37,523 bases of DNA from Euprymna scolopes (lineage: Eukaryota > Mollusca > Cephalopoda > Sepiida > Sepiolidae). Within the stretch, counting starts at the first letter, position 1. Each line of letters opens with the position of its first letter. A program made the translations under genes and the position numbers. Positions 21,323-32,868 of the stretch are shown here, one piece after another. The DNA is taken from NCBI GenBank assembly GCA_024364805.1, contig CM044511.1:952992-990514 (forward strand), written 5' to 3'. The notes under the pieces are model-generated. The model saw only the letters and a list, made by a program, of their open reading frames with translations, was not told the DNA's origin and did not search any database.

Positions 21323-22369
21323 CCTGTTTACAGCCATGGCAATGCCCTCAATGTACTTGTTTTAATTCATGTTTTCTATGAATGTTAAGTCAATGAGTTT
21401 GAATAAAGAACTTTACAATAGTGTATTATAAGCCATTACATTCAGTAGGTAAGAAGGTTCACATGCTACTTTTGGGCAATGACAACTGCACAAGTAGAAG
21501 TGAACCATTGTAGAGAGTGAAAAATGTTTACTATACATTTTTCCTGCGGATGTGTGCTTCAATTGTTGTTTTGAACCATTAAGTAACGTCATTTGAAAAT
21601 GTATATGAAGAAGCGCAAAGATGCAAATCTATGGTGCATCTATGATGTGGTCTTTGATTGAATCCCAGTCAGCATTCTTGAATTACATCGTCGTTTTGAG
21701 CAATTACTCTTCAACTTGCGGCTAAGAATTTAGAGTGACATCTACTAGAATCGCATTCCCAAGTATTCTATGGGCATTTGTTATAGAATCCGGGTAACCG
21801 TTATCAGAAATAGGTCTAAAATTAAAGTTTGTTGATCTTGTCGATCGAGGAGACGTTTTGAGAGCGTTACTGTTTGTGCCAGAGAAATAGTATCTAGAGA
21901 AGCTATGTGTGCTGCTACCAGCCGAGTCTATATAGCTAAAGATAGCAAACTAATTACTGTGATGGATATTAAAGTCAATAAATATATGCAAAATAAAATT
22001 TCTATGATTAGTAAATAACGAAGAGAGTCAAGAAAACAATCTATTTTGCGCTTCACTTATGGACAGCGAGATGTGTGGAAGACATGCGCATTGGGGTACA
22101 TAAAATATTCGACGAAGAGAAAGGAATTGACCTAGAAAATCAGCGTTATATACTCTAAGTTAGACAACTTTATAAATATGCTTACATGTTTTAAAGGGAA
22201 TATAAACAATATGTAAAAGACGCTAATTCGAACATTAATTCAATCATTTATTTCAGTTTCTTTTGGCTATATTAGGTGGCTAAACACGGAGAGTAATAGT
22301 GTATTATGAGCATAGTCAAGAAATACATAGTGATCTTTATACAATTTGAGGCAACGTCGGGTCTTCGAC
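21318..22369. other. AT-rich DNA without a recognised gene
   Basis: No gene or repeat match was found in this kilobase. Confidence 0.55.
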
Positions 22370-22456
22370 ACACACACACATATATATATATGCATATATA
22401 CATATGTTTATATATACATATATATATATATAGATATATATATATAAATATATTTA
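22370..22456. repeat. (CA)n-(TA)n compound microsatellite
   Basis: A short (CA)n run leads into interrupted TA units with gca, gtt and aga variants. Confidence 0.93.
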
Positions 22457-22621
22457 TTTATTTAACTCAGATCAGCTTGATTGCTTGCTTGCTTATCCCG
22501 TAAAGCGTCCATCCTCCTTGTTACTTCCGGTATCAAAACATTCGTCTGCTTACATAGTTCAAAGGCTACGTTTTTTAGTTGGCACAATTACCCCCGTATT
22601 TGACGCAATTACCCTAAAGTA

Positions 22622-22648
<27 letters not shown>
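22622..22648. repeat. (AT)n microsatellite at LINE tail
   Basis: AT run separated by about 10 bp of A/T from the poly-T (poly-A on the minus strand) that ends the LINE at 22655. It may have grown from the LINE's own A-rich tail. Confidence 0.9.
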
Positions 22649-22653
<5 letters not shown>

Positions 22654-22654
22654 A

Positions 22655-24865
22655 ATATAAAATATTATTATTTTTTTTTCCAAAGGCATCACCACATTAT
22701 CAAGGCCCAGAGGCCACTCAAGGATAAGGGTTAAAGAGTGTACAGTAGAAATTGGTCAATATAGTAATCATTAGTAATGAAAATTTGGTAAATTTAATAA
22801 CTTATATGGAACGGCTCATCAAGAACTTATTTACTTTAGACTTGAACACAACCATATTGTAGTCAGCCGGAAAGCAGGAAAACGGAAGACAATTCCACAG
22901 GCGTGCAGTTCTGAGAAAGAAGCTTTGTTCATGGAATCTACGTTTAGGTTTAGGCACAGATAAAGAGTGGGGGAAATTATTGATAGTGTTTACAGCTAGA
23001 CGAGTGTTTCTTGTGAAAGTTTGGCGAGGGGGGACCATAGATTGAAGCTCAGTTGAACACTTTCCATGAAAATAACGATACATCAGAGACAAACTCGCAA
23101 CATCTCTTATGTGAGATAGAGGTTGCAAGGAGGAGAAAAGGACATCTCCTACGAGGCTACGAAGTCTATTTTGAACTCTATCAAGGACGGACAAGTCCTT
23201 TCTAGCAGCTCCTGCCCAGATGTGGCAACAGTATTCCATCCTTGGACGTACCTGGCTCTTATATAGGTAGAGAATAGCATCAGCAGTGAGATATCTACTG
23301 GATCGATAGAAAGATCCCACCATTTTTCCAGCGGCCTTGGCAACAGAGTTGATATACGTGTTCCATTTAAGATCAGGAGTAATGGTCAAGCCCAGAAGCT
23401 TGTCAAAACTTGAGGCCTCCTGAAGACGAGAGCCATTCATTTCAATTGAAGACAAATGTGAATTAGAATGTTGATTATGTAAAGAGAGAAGCTTGGTTTT
23501 AGATGCATTAAAAGTAACCAGCCACTCCTTTCCCCATTGTACTACGTGCTCAAGATCAGAGGAGAGAGAATTGGAGAGAACTTGGTCGTTTACTGTCTTA
23601 GATGTGGTACCATAAATGGTAGTATCGTCAGCATAAATGTCTACAAATGATGTAAGGATATGATTTGGAAGATCATTAATGTAGATCAGGAAAAGAGTTG
23701 GGCCCAGGATGGATCACTGAGGGACACCGGCATTAATACTGTGAGCTTCTGATTTTTACCCCTCAACTACTACTCTTATGAACCTATCAGAAAGAAATGA
23801 TTTAATAATTGAGAAGACTTTTCCAGCTATACCATAGCTAGCGATCTTATGAAGTAAACCTTTATGCCATACCCTATCAAAGGCTTTAGATATGTCAAGA
23901 GCAATTGCCCTAGAAAGATTGCCACCGTCGAGAGATTTGCTAATCCTATGTGATATAACTGTAAGGACATCTGCTGTAGATCTAGCAGAACGGAAACAAT
24001 ATTGAGTGTAACTAAGAAGGTTATTTTTGTTGAGCTGTTTGATTACTTCTGTATTTAACACAGATTCTAGCAACTTACTCATGACGCACAGGAGACTTAT
24101 TGGCCTGTACTGAGAGGGGGATAAGCGATCACCTGAATTCTTAAATACAGGGCATACTGATGAGATTTTCCCGGGAGATGGGAAACTATTCTCCTTAAGA
24201 CAACGTTTAAACAGTTTTGTAAGTATGGGCGCTAATTCAGGTTGAAGTTTTTTGAGTACTATAATTGGAATACCATCAGGGCCAGTTGCTTTACTCGAAT
24301 CAAGGTTTTTGATTAGCTTCGCAACATCACGTACAGATATACGTATATCACATAGCGTGTTTTCTGATACAGGAGGAAATATTGGGGGTTGGCGGTCTTG
24401 GTCGCAAAGGGTAGAATTAGCTGCAAAGTTCTTGACAAACAGTTTGACTTTGTCTGATGCTGACGAGATTACCTCAGGTCCATTGATAATAGTTGGGATG
24501 GAGCACACGCTTTTGTTCAGGATTCTGTTTGCTATTTGCCAAAACTGGTGGGAACCAAGCCGCTGCTCAGCTACTTAGGACTTAACAGATTGAGCATACA
24601 ACACTCTTGCGTTCCTTATTACTTTCTTACAATGGTTGCTGGCAGTCCTGAAAACGGCTTTAGTTTCTATACATCTATTACGTTTGAAGCAGTGGAAAAA
24701 GTGATTTCTGTGCGCAATGGCAGCAGCACATTCTGGAGAGAACCATGGCTGGCTGTTAGGTTTTTTCTGAAACTTTTTAGAGGGTATGAAATGGTCAATA
24801 CCTACAATTAACCATTCAGTTAGGTCTAATACTCTACATAAACGTTTCATCTTTTCTGATTAACC
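22655..24865 (-). mobile_element. LINE family 1, 2.2-kb 5'-truncated copy
   Basis: The best-preserved retrotransposon in the window, on the minus strand. The 5' end lies near 24865, just upstream of a short ORF2 segment. The 3' UTR at 22690-22800 contains the family tail (ccttgataatgtggtgatgc on the minus strand), ending in an A-rich run. The endonuclease half of ORF2 is absent, consistent with target-primed reverse transcription stopping early. No target-site duplication could be recognised with confidence. Three other, shorter copies of the same family occur at 10969, 15085 and 19895. Confidence 0.9.
22802..24859 (-). pseudogene. LINE ORF2 reverse transcriptase, three in-frame stops
   Basis: A single minus-strand frame runs the whole length. 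It starts after a stop at 24860-24862 and includes a linker (MKRLCRVLDLTEWL). The RT motifs follow in order: SSKATGPDGIP, PSQYRPISLL, RSARSTADVL, then the first catalytic Asp in ALDISKAFDRVWH. Then comes GVPQ-stop-SILGP, and FVDIYADDTTIYG with the catalytic Asp pair at 23624-23635. The thumb and C-terminal region ends with MEYCCHIWAGAARK, LSLMYRYFHGKCSTEL, FHEQSFFLRTARLW and KVNKFLMSRSI. Frame is kept across about 2 kb with no frameshift. The only damage seen is three stops (24575-24577, 23756-23758, 23714-23716); the last replaces the usual Gly of the GVPQG motif. The Jockey/CR1-like clade assignment is from memory of the motifs. The copy is not autonomous because the endonuclease part is missing. 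Confidence 0.9.
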
Positions 24866-26394
24866 ACGTTAGGAATAATTATTAACGCCAGTCGCACGAT
24901 TCAGACTCGTGAACTATATATGAATTTTTTAGCAATCGTAATCTCACGCTATTAATGAACAAAATGATTGACATATAGCCTCTCATTTTTGTAACCTCGT
25001 TATCCGTTGCTTAACTTCTATATTTCACTGAGGAGACCGCGCGCATTTCAAATAAATAAGTGACAGGCTTTTAATGAAGTCGAGCTGAGAATAAACCCAA
25101 CTCTCCGCAACTAGTTCATGTCACCAATGCAGGCAAAAAAATCGATTTCGTAAAACTAATTAAAAAATAAAATGACTATGAGACATAAATAATTTAAAAA
25201 AAAACTACAAAACACGGTAATTAGTTTCAAGTGTTAAAATTAATTACCTTGACTTAATTGATTGTTGCTTTTTTGGCTGTTATTCGGGGAGAAGCGTGTT
25301 TAAACGATGCGAAAACGGAAACGCAATTTAAATCTGGCGAAAATAGGAATTTGTTAACGAATTGGTTGAAGAGATAAACGGTGTTTAAAATTTAATGGTT
25401 ATGTGCCTATTTTGGTGGATCCGTGTGAATAAATAATCATGCCGTGATTTTAAGGTGAGTTCAAGAATCTGTCCATCGGTAATTCGGTCGATATCTCTGT
25501 AGTTGTGGCAATTTCATTGATTCACAAACAGAAACACTATGATAGAACGAAGAGACAAGTACGGAAGATCTTTTGTGTAGAGCAATAATTGAAATAAAAA
25601 AGTAGTTCCAACTAAACAAAAAATGGCAACATATATCAAGTTAACTTTTAGAACGTAAGGGTTTGGTTAAGTCACTCTCAGCAAAATGTAGTGGTCTGCT
25701 CGTGTCAGCAGGGAAAAGTTATTTTTGAAGAATTGAAAGCGATTAAGTATTTTAAAAGCGATTTTTTGCATCTGATTCGTTCGTCCCTATCACTTGAAGT
25801 TCTAAATAGAATCGGCTAAATCAGTGTAATCATTGCTATATTTACTCGATGCCAAACAGTCATTCTAGACTAAAAGTCCAGTGTTAGGTAGATGGTGCTA
25901 TTACATTGTCAGTAATGGAAGGACTTTAGAAAAGCAAGATCATTGAAGATTATTGTTGATGATTTTCCTTCTTAAATGCCAAAAATATTGCAACAGCTGA
26001 TCTTCAATGGAAGCTAGTTTAACACATTCAAATGTATTTTGGGAAAATAAAAAAATCATATCAGCGTTTGCAAAAGTGTTTAAACCGATAACCCTTAGTA
26101 TATTAGAGTAGACCTGAATGTGGGTCTAGATCTAACTTGTTCTCAAAAAGTCAGTCATTCCAGAAAGCGTGTATAATTGCAATGTTTGCCATTCTAATGC
26201 CCATTTTATGGGGATGCACACAGAAGACACTCTCATGCTGATTCGACAATCCTAAAAAACAGCCTTTAATCATTACGCGTATTAAGCCGCCTCACAGAAA
26301 TCAACACACTTTCTCAATACACATACCACCACTCAACTGAACCAATAGGTTTTTATCAAGTTTGTTCCAGCAGTTTATTTCGATTAACTCTAAA
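24866..26394. other. AT-rich DNA without a recognised gene
   Basis: No reading frame with a motif. A good 5' splice-site-like phrase (aaggtgagttc, about 25451-25461) occurs but nothing upstream looks like an exon. Confidence 0.55.
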
Positions 26395-26990
26395 AATGTC
26401 AGCTACTTCACCCCCTAGTCGACGCTGTCTCATTTGTCGCTAAAGACGCACATCACCTCCAACATTTCTCCACCTCATAACCTTGTGCAAACCCCTGACC
26501 CAGTCTGCCTTCAAAGCATATTCTTTCCGCGCACTCTAGTACCTTCTATAGCGCGCTTGCTCTATCTTACGTTTTCCTGCAACACCTGCTCAATCTCCTG
26601 CCATACAACGCACAATCTTTCCATATCTGCCACTCTAGCATTTTTGGGGGGTGCCCATGTTCCTCTTTCTCAATTCTTGGCGACGTTGATTATTTGTCCA
26701 GGTCTCAGGCTCTTGTAGATTCAGGTCTTTCTTGCTGTCCCGGTTCCAGTATTGTGCGTTCCTGCTGATTCAGTCTTTCCTGGCGACCAACTACTCCGTC
26801 GTTGTTGACCCAATCACTACTGTCGTCCAGGAACATTTTCTTCCCTTGAAACCTTCCTGCCTTTATAGACATTATAAACAACATGATTCTGTTCTTCGCC
26901 AGTATTTTTATTGTGTATGTAATGACCATTAACGTTTGTCTTATTTTCTTTGTTATGTTGTACGGGGCAGCACCAAATATAAGAACGGTT
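26395..26990 (-). other. C-rich block, possible LTR-element leader fossil
   Basis: From about 26395 to 26860 the plus strand is unusually C-rich against an AT-rich background, so the minus strand is G/A-rich as in many polyprotein leaders. At about 26967-26981 the minus strand reads tggtgctgccccgta, which begins with TGG like a tRNA primer-binding site. If it is one, the terminal repeat would lie to the right and leader/gag DNA to the left. No gag motif was recognised and no paired terminal repeat was found. If it is such an element, it is a broken fossil. Confidence 0.2.
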
Positions 26991-28319
26991 ATTATTTTGG
27001 ATTTGTTAACTGTTGTGTAAGTAAACAATATGCAGATATATTTTTTGAAAGAAAGCAATGTTTAGTTTAAATTTTTATGTTAAAAATCTGACGGAGGAAA
27101 GTTACTATAGACTTATGAACAATAATATATTACAAAGCTATTCATGGAATAAGATAGATTTAAGATTTTAATTCTATAATCAAGAAACAATGAAACAATA
27201 GGTTTTGATGTATAAACTAGACATACAATTAAGAAAAGAACGACCCTACAAGAGGATGCTAATTTTGTCAGCCGTGGACGCATTCAACTGATCTAAGAGA
27301 CGATATGAGGGCAAACTGAAGACAAATCCTTGTAAATTCTTGAGAAAAAAAAACACGTTGCAATGAGAATAAATGAGGAAAAACAAAACTAAGTCCTATT
27401 GTTTATGCTTTAGTGAAATGTTTTTCGGAAGTGCCCAGGAACTGAATGGAGTCAACACCCAAGGTTAGTAGTCCGTTATCCGACGGCCATTATCGGCTTA
27501 TGCGCCATGTTTGTTGAACCCATCCCGAACTAGTGACAGTTACCTGGTCCATGTTACGTGAATTCTATTTGAATTTGTATAAACGCGCACGCGCACAGCA
27601 GACATTTATAAATACTAGACGAAGCACGTGCATCGGTTTCATATAAACGTATATTTATAAAGATTAAGCGTGTATGAATACACGCATATATACCCGTTAT
27701 ACACACGTGACAATCCAACACCCGTTTTTCCAGAAAAAATTGTAACAAACATAATATCAGGGAAACCAATGTCAACGATAGAATTATCTTGATTCATATG
27801 AAATAAATAAATGAATAACTATTTCTATCGATTATTTTGTTTGAGAAAGAAGATTAATTTTGATATATCAATAAAACTAGTTTCGATTCTGTTCTTATCG
27901 GTTTGTTTTGTTATATATATATCGAGCAGTGACTAGGAACAAACATTTCTAAGCTAATGATAAAGAAATCACTATTCCAATTCTGACTGAAATTAGCAGA
28001 AGCTAGTAAAATATTAGGGTGCTTTATAAAAGTCGGTACATAACCAGTTTTATTGGCCTTAAGCAAAATTTTACTGAAATGATCGCCGAGTCAGAACACG
28101 AATCTACCAAACCAAACATTTTTCGAACAGACCTGTACGTTCAATGAATTCTGATTAGTTAGTCGGTCGTTCTCCTCGTAAAACAAGAACAGTTATCTCC
28201 GAGACGTGTTCATTCGGTCTGTGTGCTTAGAGATAAAAATGTTATTTAAATTTGGAGCGTGGCTGACCAGCGACGAGACCGAGGTTTCTACAAGAATTAC
28301 ATCAACGGTTCTAAAAAAA
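26991..28319. other. AT-rich DNA without a recognised gene
   Basis: A phrase at about 27611-27670 (actagacgaagcacgtgcat followed by an AT-rich run with ataaacgtatatttataaag) resembles interspersed-repeat ends I recall from other genomes, but only one copy is here. The rest is unassignable. Confidence 0.45.
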
Positions 28320-28800
28320 ATACTTCAAACATAAGCATGATAGATCAACGAGCATGGTGTTTAAGGTTTATCATGACAAACGTACAAACATTATATTTCA
28401 AAGTTAACTCTGACAAACCAATGAACATTATATTAAAAAGACAAAATGTTTGACAGGCGCACATATTATTTCACAATGTAATTTGATAGGCAAGCATACA
28501 TATTTCAATCATAAACATGATAGATGGGCAAACATTATGGTTAAACTGATACGTTACTGAAAAATTATATTGTAAACTTAAATATGATAGATCGATATAC
28601 CGTTTCGAATGTAAACTCCGGATAATCAATTAATATAATATTCAAAATTCACACATAACAGACAGATAAAATGATATTTAAAACTTATGTGCGAAAAAGC
28701 ATCCAAAATAATATTTCAAGCTTAGGCATCACAGGTAAGCACATTTTTATTTCAAACTTAAACAGGCGGCGAATATAATATCCAAAAAATAATTATGGCA
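28320..28800. repeat. Decayed minisatellite, unit about 36-40 bp
   Basis: Roughly twelve degenerate units follow one another. Each contains a variant of acatgatagat, then aaacattatatttcaaa, then aacttaa. Examples are at about 28335 (gcatgatagatcaacgagca), 28387 (aaacattatatttcaaagtt), 28516 (acatgatagatgggcaaaca), 28580 (aatatgatagatcgata), 28706 (ataatatttcaagctt) and 28745 (tttttatttcaaacttaaac). Units have drifted far, with unequal lengths, so no expansion is recent. Found by eye; unit boundaries are approximate. Confidence 0.6.
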
Positions 28801-30663
28801 GACAGTAAGCGACTTGTTAACTTTATATGCCGGGCCTCTCAGCTTGTCTGGTAATAAAACTTCTCAAATGCACTTGTGATGTTAGGCAGTGTAAGTACTT
28901 ATCGAAACATTCCGATACGAAACCTATCTAAGAACACTGTCAGATACATAATGTACATTCCTGTGAAATGTCATATAAACATAGCAATACAACAAACTTG
29001 TACTTCATCTTCGCCTTAAAATGTTAAATGTGTAGTGAAGCAGTTTTATACCCCACTGTTAAAAGTGTTTCGTGTGGATAATGTCTTGTATATTAGCGAG
29101 CATTTTACCATTCTTCCACATAGTAAGCGTAGATGATAGATGAGGATGTTGATAGAATGTATATCAAATGAGATGCATCTATTCATAACGATCATTAAGT
29201 GATGGGAATCCTTTTTATAATCCAAGCCTAGATGTCCTACAGACAATGCGTCTTATAAACGTGCGTGATCGCATATACACACGACTTAAAATGCGCTTTC
29301 AGATAGACGACAGATAGTAAGAAAAAGCTGGGCTTGTACATCAGTTCATTAGTGAAAGGATTTCCATTCACTCGTACGAAACATACATATCATGTTAGCC
29401 TGATATGAGAGACGTGGTGAACAGGTTCAGTATCGACATCAAACGTTTATGTTCGGCTTGAGCAAATCAAACAATTATCACTGATGTGTAAAGTATAGGC
29501 AGACGATGGAACTTATGGCATATGACATTATATCTTACTGCTGCAGGCGCATAGTTTAAAAAATAGAGCTGCATAAAAAAATACGATGTGCCTTCAATAA
29601 GTTTAAAGATTTTTTATAAAGAAATTTAAAATTGTTGTAGCCTCTTGAAAAATCATTATGTTATTGCTATACATCTTATGAGATAGCTGATCAAATTTTA
29701 TGAATACAGGTTCGAATAAAACAGCTAAAACAGTAATTGGAAAATATCTTACTAAAGTGTAATTGTTGAATTTCAAAAAATGCATTTTGGACGTGAGGAA
29801 ACCTTAGAAGAACGATATGCAAATAAATTCTGTTTTAAACTTGGCAAAGTGACTCAGCAACGTAGGGAATGCTTCACACAATTTTTGAACCATTTTCTTT
29901 GAACAAGCGTCAAAGCAGGAAAATCTGTGTATTCTATAATAAGGCTTGTAAGCCTAAAATCAGACATAGTAATGACTGTTTTTGCAATCTTAAAATCAAC
30001 ATCTCATTCCGTTTCATTCGTTCCATGATCAGCTGGATAAGTGGCTGCTAATTTGCCCTCTTCGATAAGAAGTTGTCCTTCACCCCCCAAAAAATATTGC
30101 CGTTTTTTTTAATAGAAAATATTTTCACCTCAGTTCACGTTCTTGACATTCAATTTTCGACTTCACCTCAGTCCTTTATACTTGTTTCAACATCAAACAC
30201 CACAGTTGCTCTTACACATTTTCCGACAATGAATGAAGCATAATCGTTTGCAGTGAAACTGTAGGTGCTCCCCTCCTTCCATTTCCGACAGTGAAGATCC
30301 TCCCTCCAATACGTTATGCGTTGTGACTGAAAAAGTTTGCTACCTATCATTGTTTAATATTTTTTGACATAGATTCTGATTGCTTCGGAAAGTTGTCGTT
30401 TGTCCGCCTGAGGCAAGACGGTTTTTTCCCGAAAAGTAAAACATTAGGCATAGACACAGTTCATAGGACAGGTCATCATCAAGCCAAAGATTTCCCGTCT
30501 AAAAGATTACGAGAAACCTCTGAAACAGGAGTGCTTCAACCCGGACTTTTACACCTATTGATACTTGCACAATTAATGATTTCGGCTTCTTTTTTTTTTC
30601 TATTCACAACGGTCTCTTCACCGTTAGAATCTTGTTCAAATAAAGGACAAGTTTCTCCGTTGG

Positions 30664-30664
<1 letters not shown>
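28801..30664. other. AT-rich DNA without a recognised gene
   Basis: A 60-codon minus-strand frame at 30168-30350 (SKLFQSQRITYWREDLHC near its start) has a more protein-like composition than its surroundings, but I recognise no family. Nothing else is supported. Confidence 0.45.

Positions 30665-30699
<35 letters not shown>
30665..30699. repeat. (TA)n microsatellite
   Basis: TA run of about 33 bp. It lies inside long open frames on both strands, which makes those frames untrustworthy across it. Confidence 0.95.
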
Positions 30700-30701
<2 letters not shown>

Positions 30702-31465
30702 CTGAAAATAAATGTAATTAGTGTATTAGTATATGCTTGTATGTTCGTCGGGTTTAGTGCTAAAACACGGGGGTGGAGAAAAAAAGCAGAACGCCCTTTT
30801 CTTATTTCCAAGTGGCAAAGTTTAATAGCAAAATGACATCATATAACCTAGGCTCCGTACCAACATTCCTGCACTAGTTTCACCCACTCTGTAGAAGTGG
30901 CTGAGACAAGAGGTAGGATCAACTATAAATATGGTATAAGGGATGATTCAACATCACTGGAAACGATTTCATGTGAAAGATTGCACCTGGAAATTGAAGT
31001 AAAATGCAAATTTATTTGACCGAGTTAGAGAATAATAAAACATGACTCGTGAATCCAAAATGTTCACCTTCAAAATTTGAAACTTTCCTATGCTTGAATA
31101 TTGTTAACTCTTAGTATGATGTATAGTAGACCAAACCACAACAAAATCTTAGTATTTGACGTTAATTTGACTGGACTGTGGAGGTTATTGTTGCGAGACA
31201 TTTTAGAAGATGAAATAAGCTACGATGAGGGTCATTGACAAATTCATACTAAAGAACTCTCATGTAGCCTTCAAAAAGTTCAAGTGCATTACAGCCGGAG
31301 GAAATTACTTTGAAGGAAGTAGAGTTTCATGTGTGTACTATCAGTAGAACTGCCTATACGAAAAGAAATCTGGAAACTTATTGAAGACAACTAGTATTTA
31401 AAATCTCCTTGAGAATTTGGCGCTACCCAATCTATCTATATCTTCAATTGATTATCGACACTTGA

Positions 31466-31468
<3 letters not shown>
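30700..31468. other. AT-rich DNA without a recognised gene
   Basis: No supported feature. Confidence 0.55.

Positions 31469-31556
<88 letters not shown>
31469..31556. repeat. (AT)n microsatellite
   Basis: About 87 bp of uninterrupted AT. Confidence 0.97.
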
Positions 31557-31559
<3 letters not shown>

Positions 31560-31599
31560 TAAATTGGAATTCGTTATTGAGGCGAGAATTATTTATTAA

Positions 31600-31690
31600 A
31601 TTATTTATTGCGGACTATTATCCTCATCTTTTTCTTAGTTATTGTTTCACAAGGTTTCGGCCAACTATTCCTCTAGCTTTCGTCAGGTGG
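31600..31690 (+). repeat. SINE-like repeat body, copy 3
   Basis: The shared core is tttcacaaggtttcggccaa, preceded by cggactattatcctcatc and followed by ctagctttcgtcagg. It matches the copies at 11665 and 12772 and begins about 40 bp after a long (AT)n tract. Confidence 0.6.
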
Positions 31691-31709
31691 TAACCGGCAC
31701 AGGATAGGA

Positions 31710-31990
31710 CCTCCGAATCTCTCAACTGCATTCGCAGCAATTACTGCCATCCGTAGTTGTTTTCGTCTCATTAAGTTTTTGGTCAAGTAAGCCTCTAGCC
31801 GGTTTTGTGTAGGATGTAAACCGCTATCTTCAGACAATTCTCACCTGGAACCGTAGAGATTGAACGTCCCTATCCACAGCGAAGGGCGAACAAGGTAGTA
31901 TTTTTTTGGTCTTATAAATCCATGTTTATTTATTATCTTATTTTGTGTGGCCTTCGAATCTCATAACTGCATTCTCAGCAATTGCTGCAT
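31710..31990 (+). repeat. Direct repeat pair 241 bp apart
   Basis: The 41-bp segment 31710-31750 (tccgaatctctcaactgcat, then tcgcagcaattactgc) recurs at 31951-31990 (ttcgaatctcataactgcat, then tctcagcaattgctgc), about 85 percent identical. Part of it also resembles 14939-14957 in repeat family B. It is either two adjacent SINE-like copies or one copy with a duplicated tail. Confidence 0.65.
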
Positions 31991-32068
31991 TGTTTTTAAT
32001 TTAAACATTGTATTTTTTTAGTCAAACATTAAACTTTAATTTGGAAAATTGACATTTCTTAATTGAAA

Positions 32069-32126
32069 TCTATCTATCTATCTATCTCTCTCTATCTCTC
32101 TATCCCTCTCTCTCTCTATCTATCTA

Positions 32127-32189
<63 letters not shown>
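32069..32189. repeat. (TCTA)n/(TC)n/(TA)n compound microsatellite
   Basis: Tetranucleotide tcta units alternate with tc runs for about 60 bp, then pure TA continues for about 60 bp. Confidence 0.96.
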
Positions 32190-32191
<2 letters not shown>

Positions 32192-32868
32192 CAATTATGG
32201 TAGGAAGGCCTGTTACAAGTCTCGCGGTTAAAACTGGGAAGTGAGAGAAAGAAAAACAATTTAATGAAAGAGTAGCTGATCAGTCTACCTCTTACTTTTC
32301 ATATGCTTGATCGAGGGATTTACTTTTTCCTTTTCTTTTCATTTAATATTTTAATTATAAAATCCAGTGAAATGGGAGGTGATACATTTAATATAAAATA
32401 AGTTCAATACGTTTAAAAATAATACCGATACAGTGTATTAGAAAGAGGAAACGGGATAGACTATAGGATAAAATACCGAAATGAATGCTATCATCTAGAG
32501 ACTGGTCACGTTCAAACCTAAGAGATATTTCCTCTGCTTGCAGAGAGAAGGCTTCTCTAAGCGAACATGAATCATCTTCAATATCTTAAAGTGATAGATC
32601 GAATAGGCATGACTCAGAATAGTTAATGAATGAGTTCTAAAGTCGTGCCACATGTCGGGCCTTTAAGCAAATGTTCAGCTATAGAAGACCCGGGTGTATT
32701 AATAAGAAAGTCTGTGGGTAGGTTAGTCCCATTCCTGATTTTTCTACATACGTGCTGTTGGACTTCTATAACGACGTCCGACCCACATAGTCAGCATTGC
32801 AACTGCATTTAAATTAATAAATTACATTAATATTATGGTGAGGAATAGAACGTCTTTGCGACAGGATA
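32190..32868. other. AT-rich DNA without a recognised gene
   Basis: No supported feature up to the mariner terminal repeat. Confidence 0.55.

Noticed and set aside
24252-24811. Plus-strand frames at 24252-24578 and 24536-24811
   Set aside because: Antisense shadows of the LINE reverse transcriptase on the minus strand.
25440-25470. Possible 5' splice site (aaggtgagttc)
   Set aside because: A good consensus match, but no upstream exon-like frame; expected by chance in 37 kb.
28320-28800. CRISPR-like array
   Set aside because: The repeats are diverged with no constant repeat and unique spacers, the host is an animal, and no cas genes are present.
30168-30811. Minus-strand coding-like frames at 30168-30350 and 30536-30811
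   Set aside because: The second is carried through a TA microsatellite and the first is only 60 codons; no family recognised.
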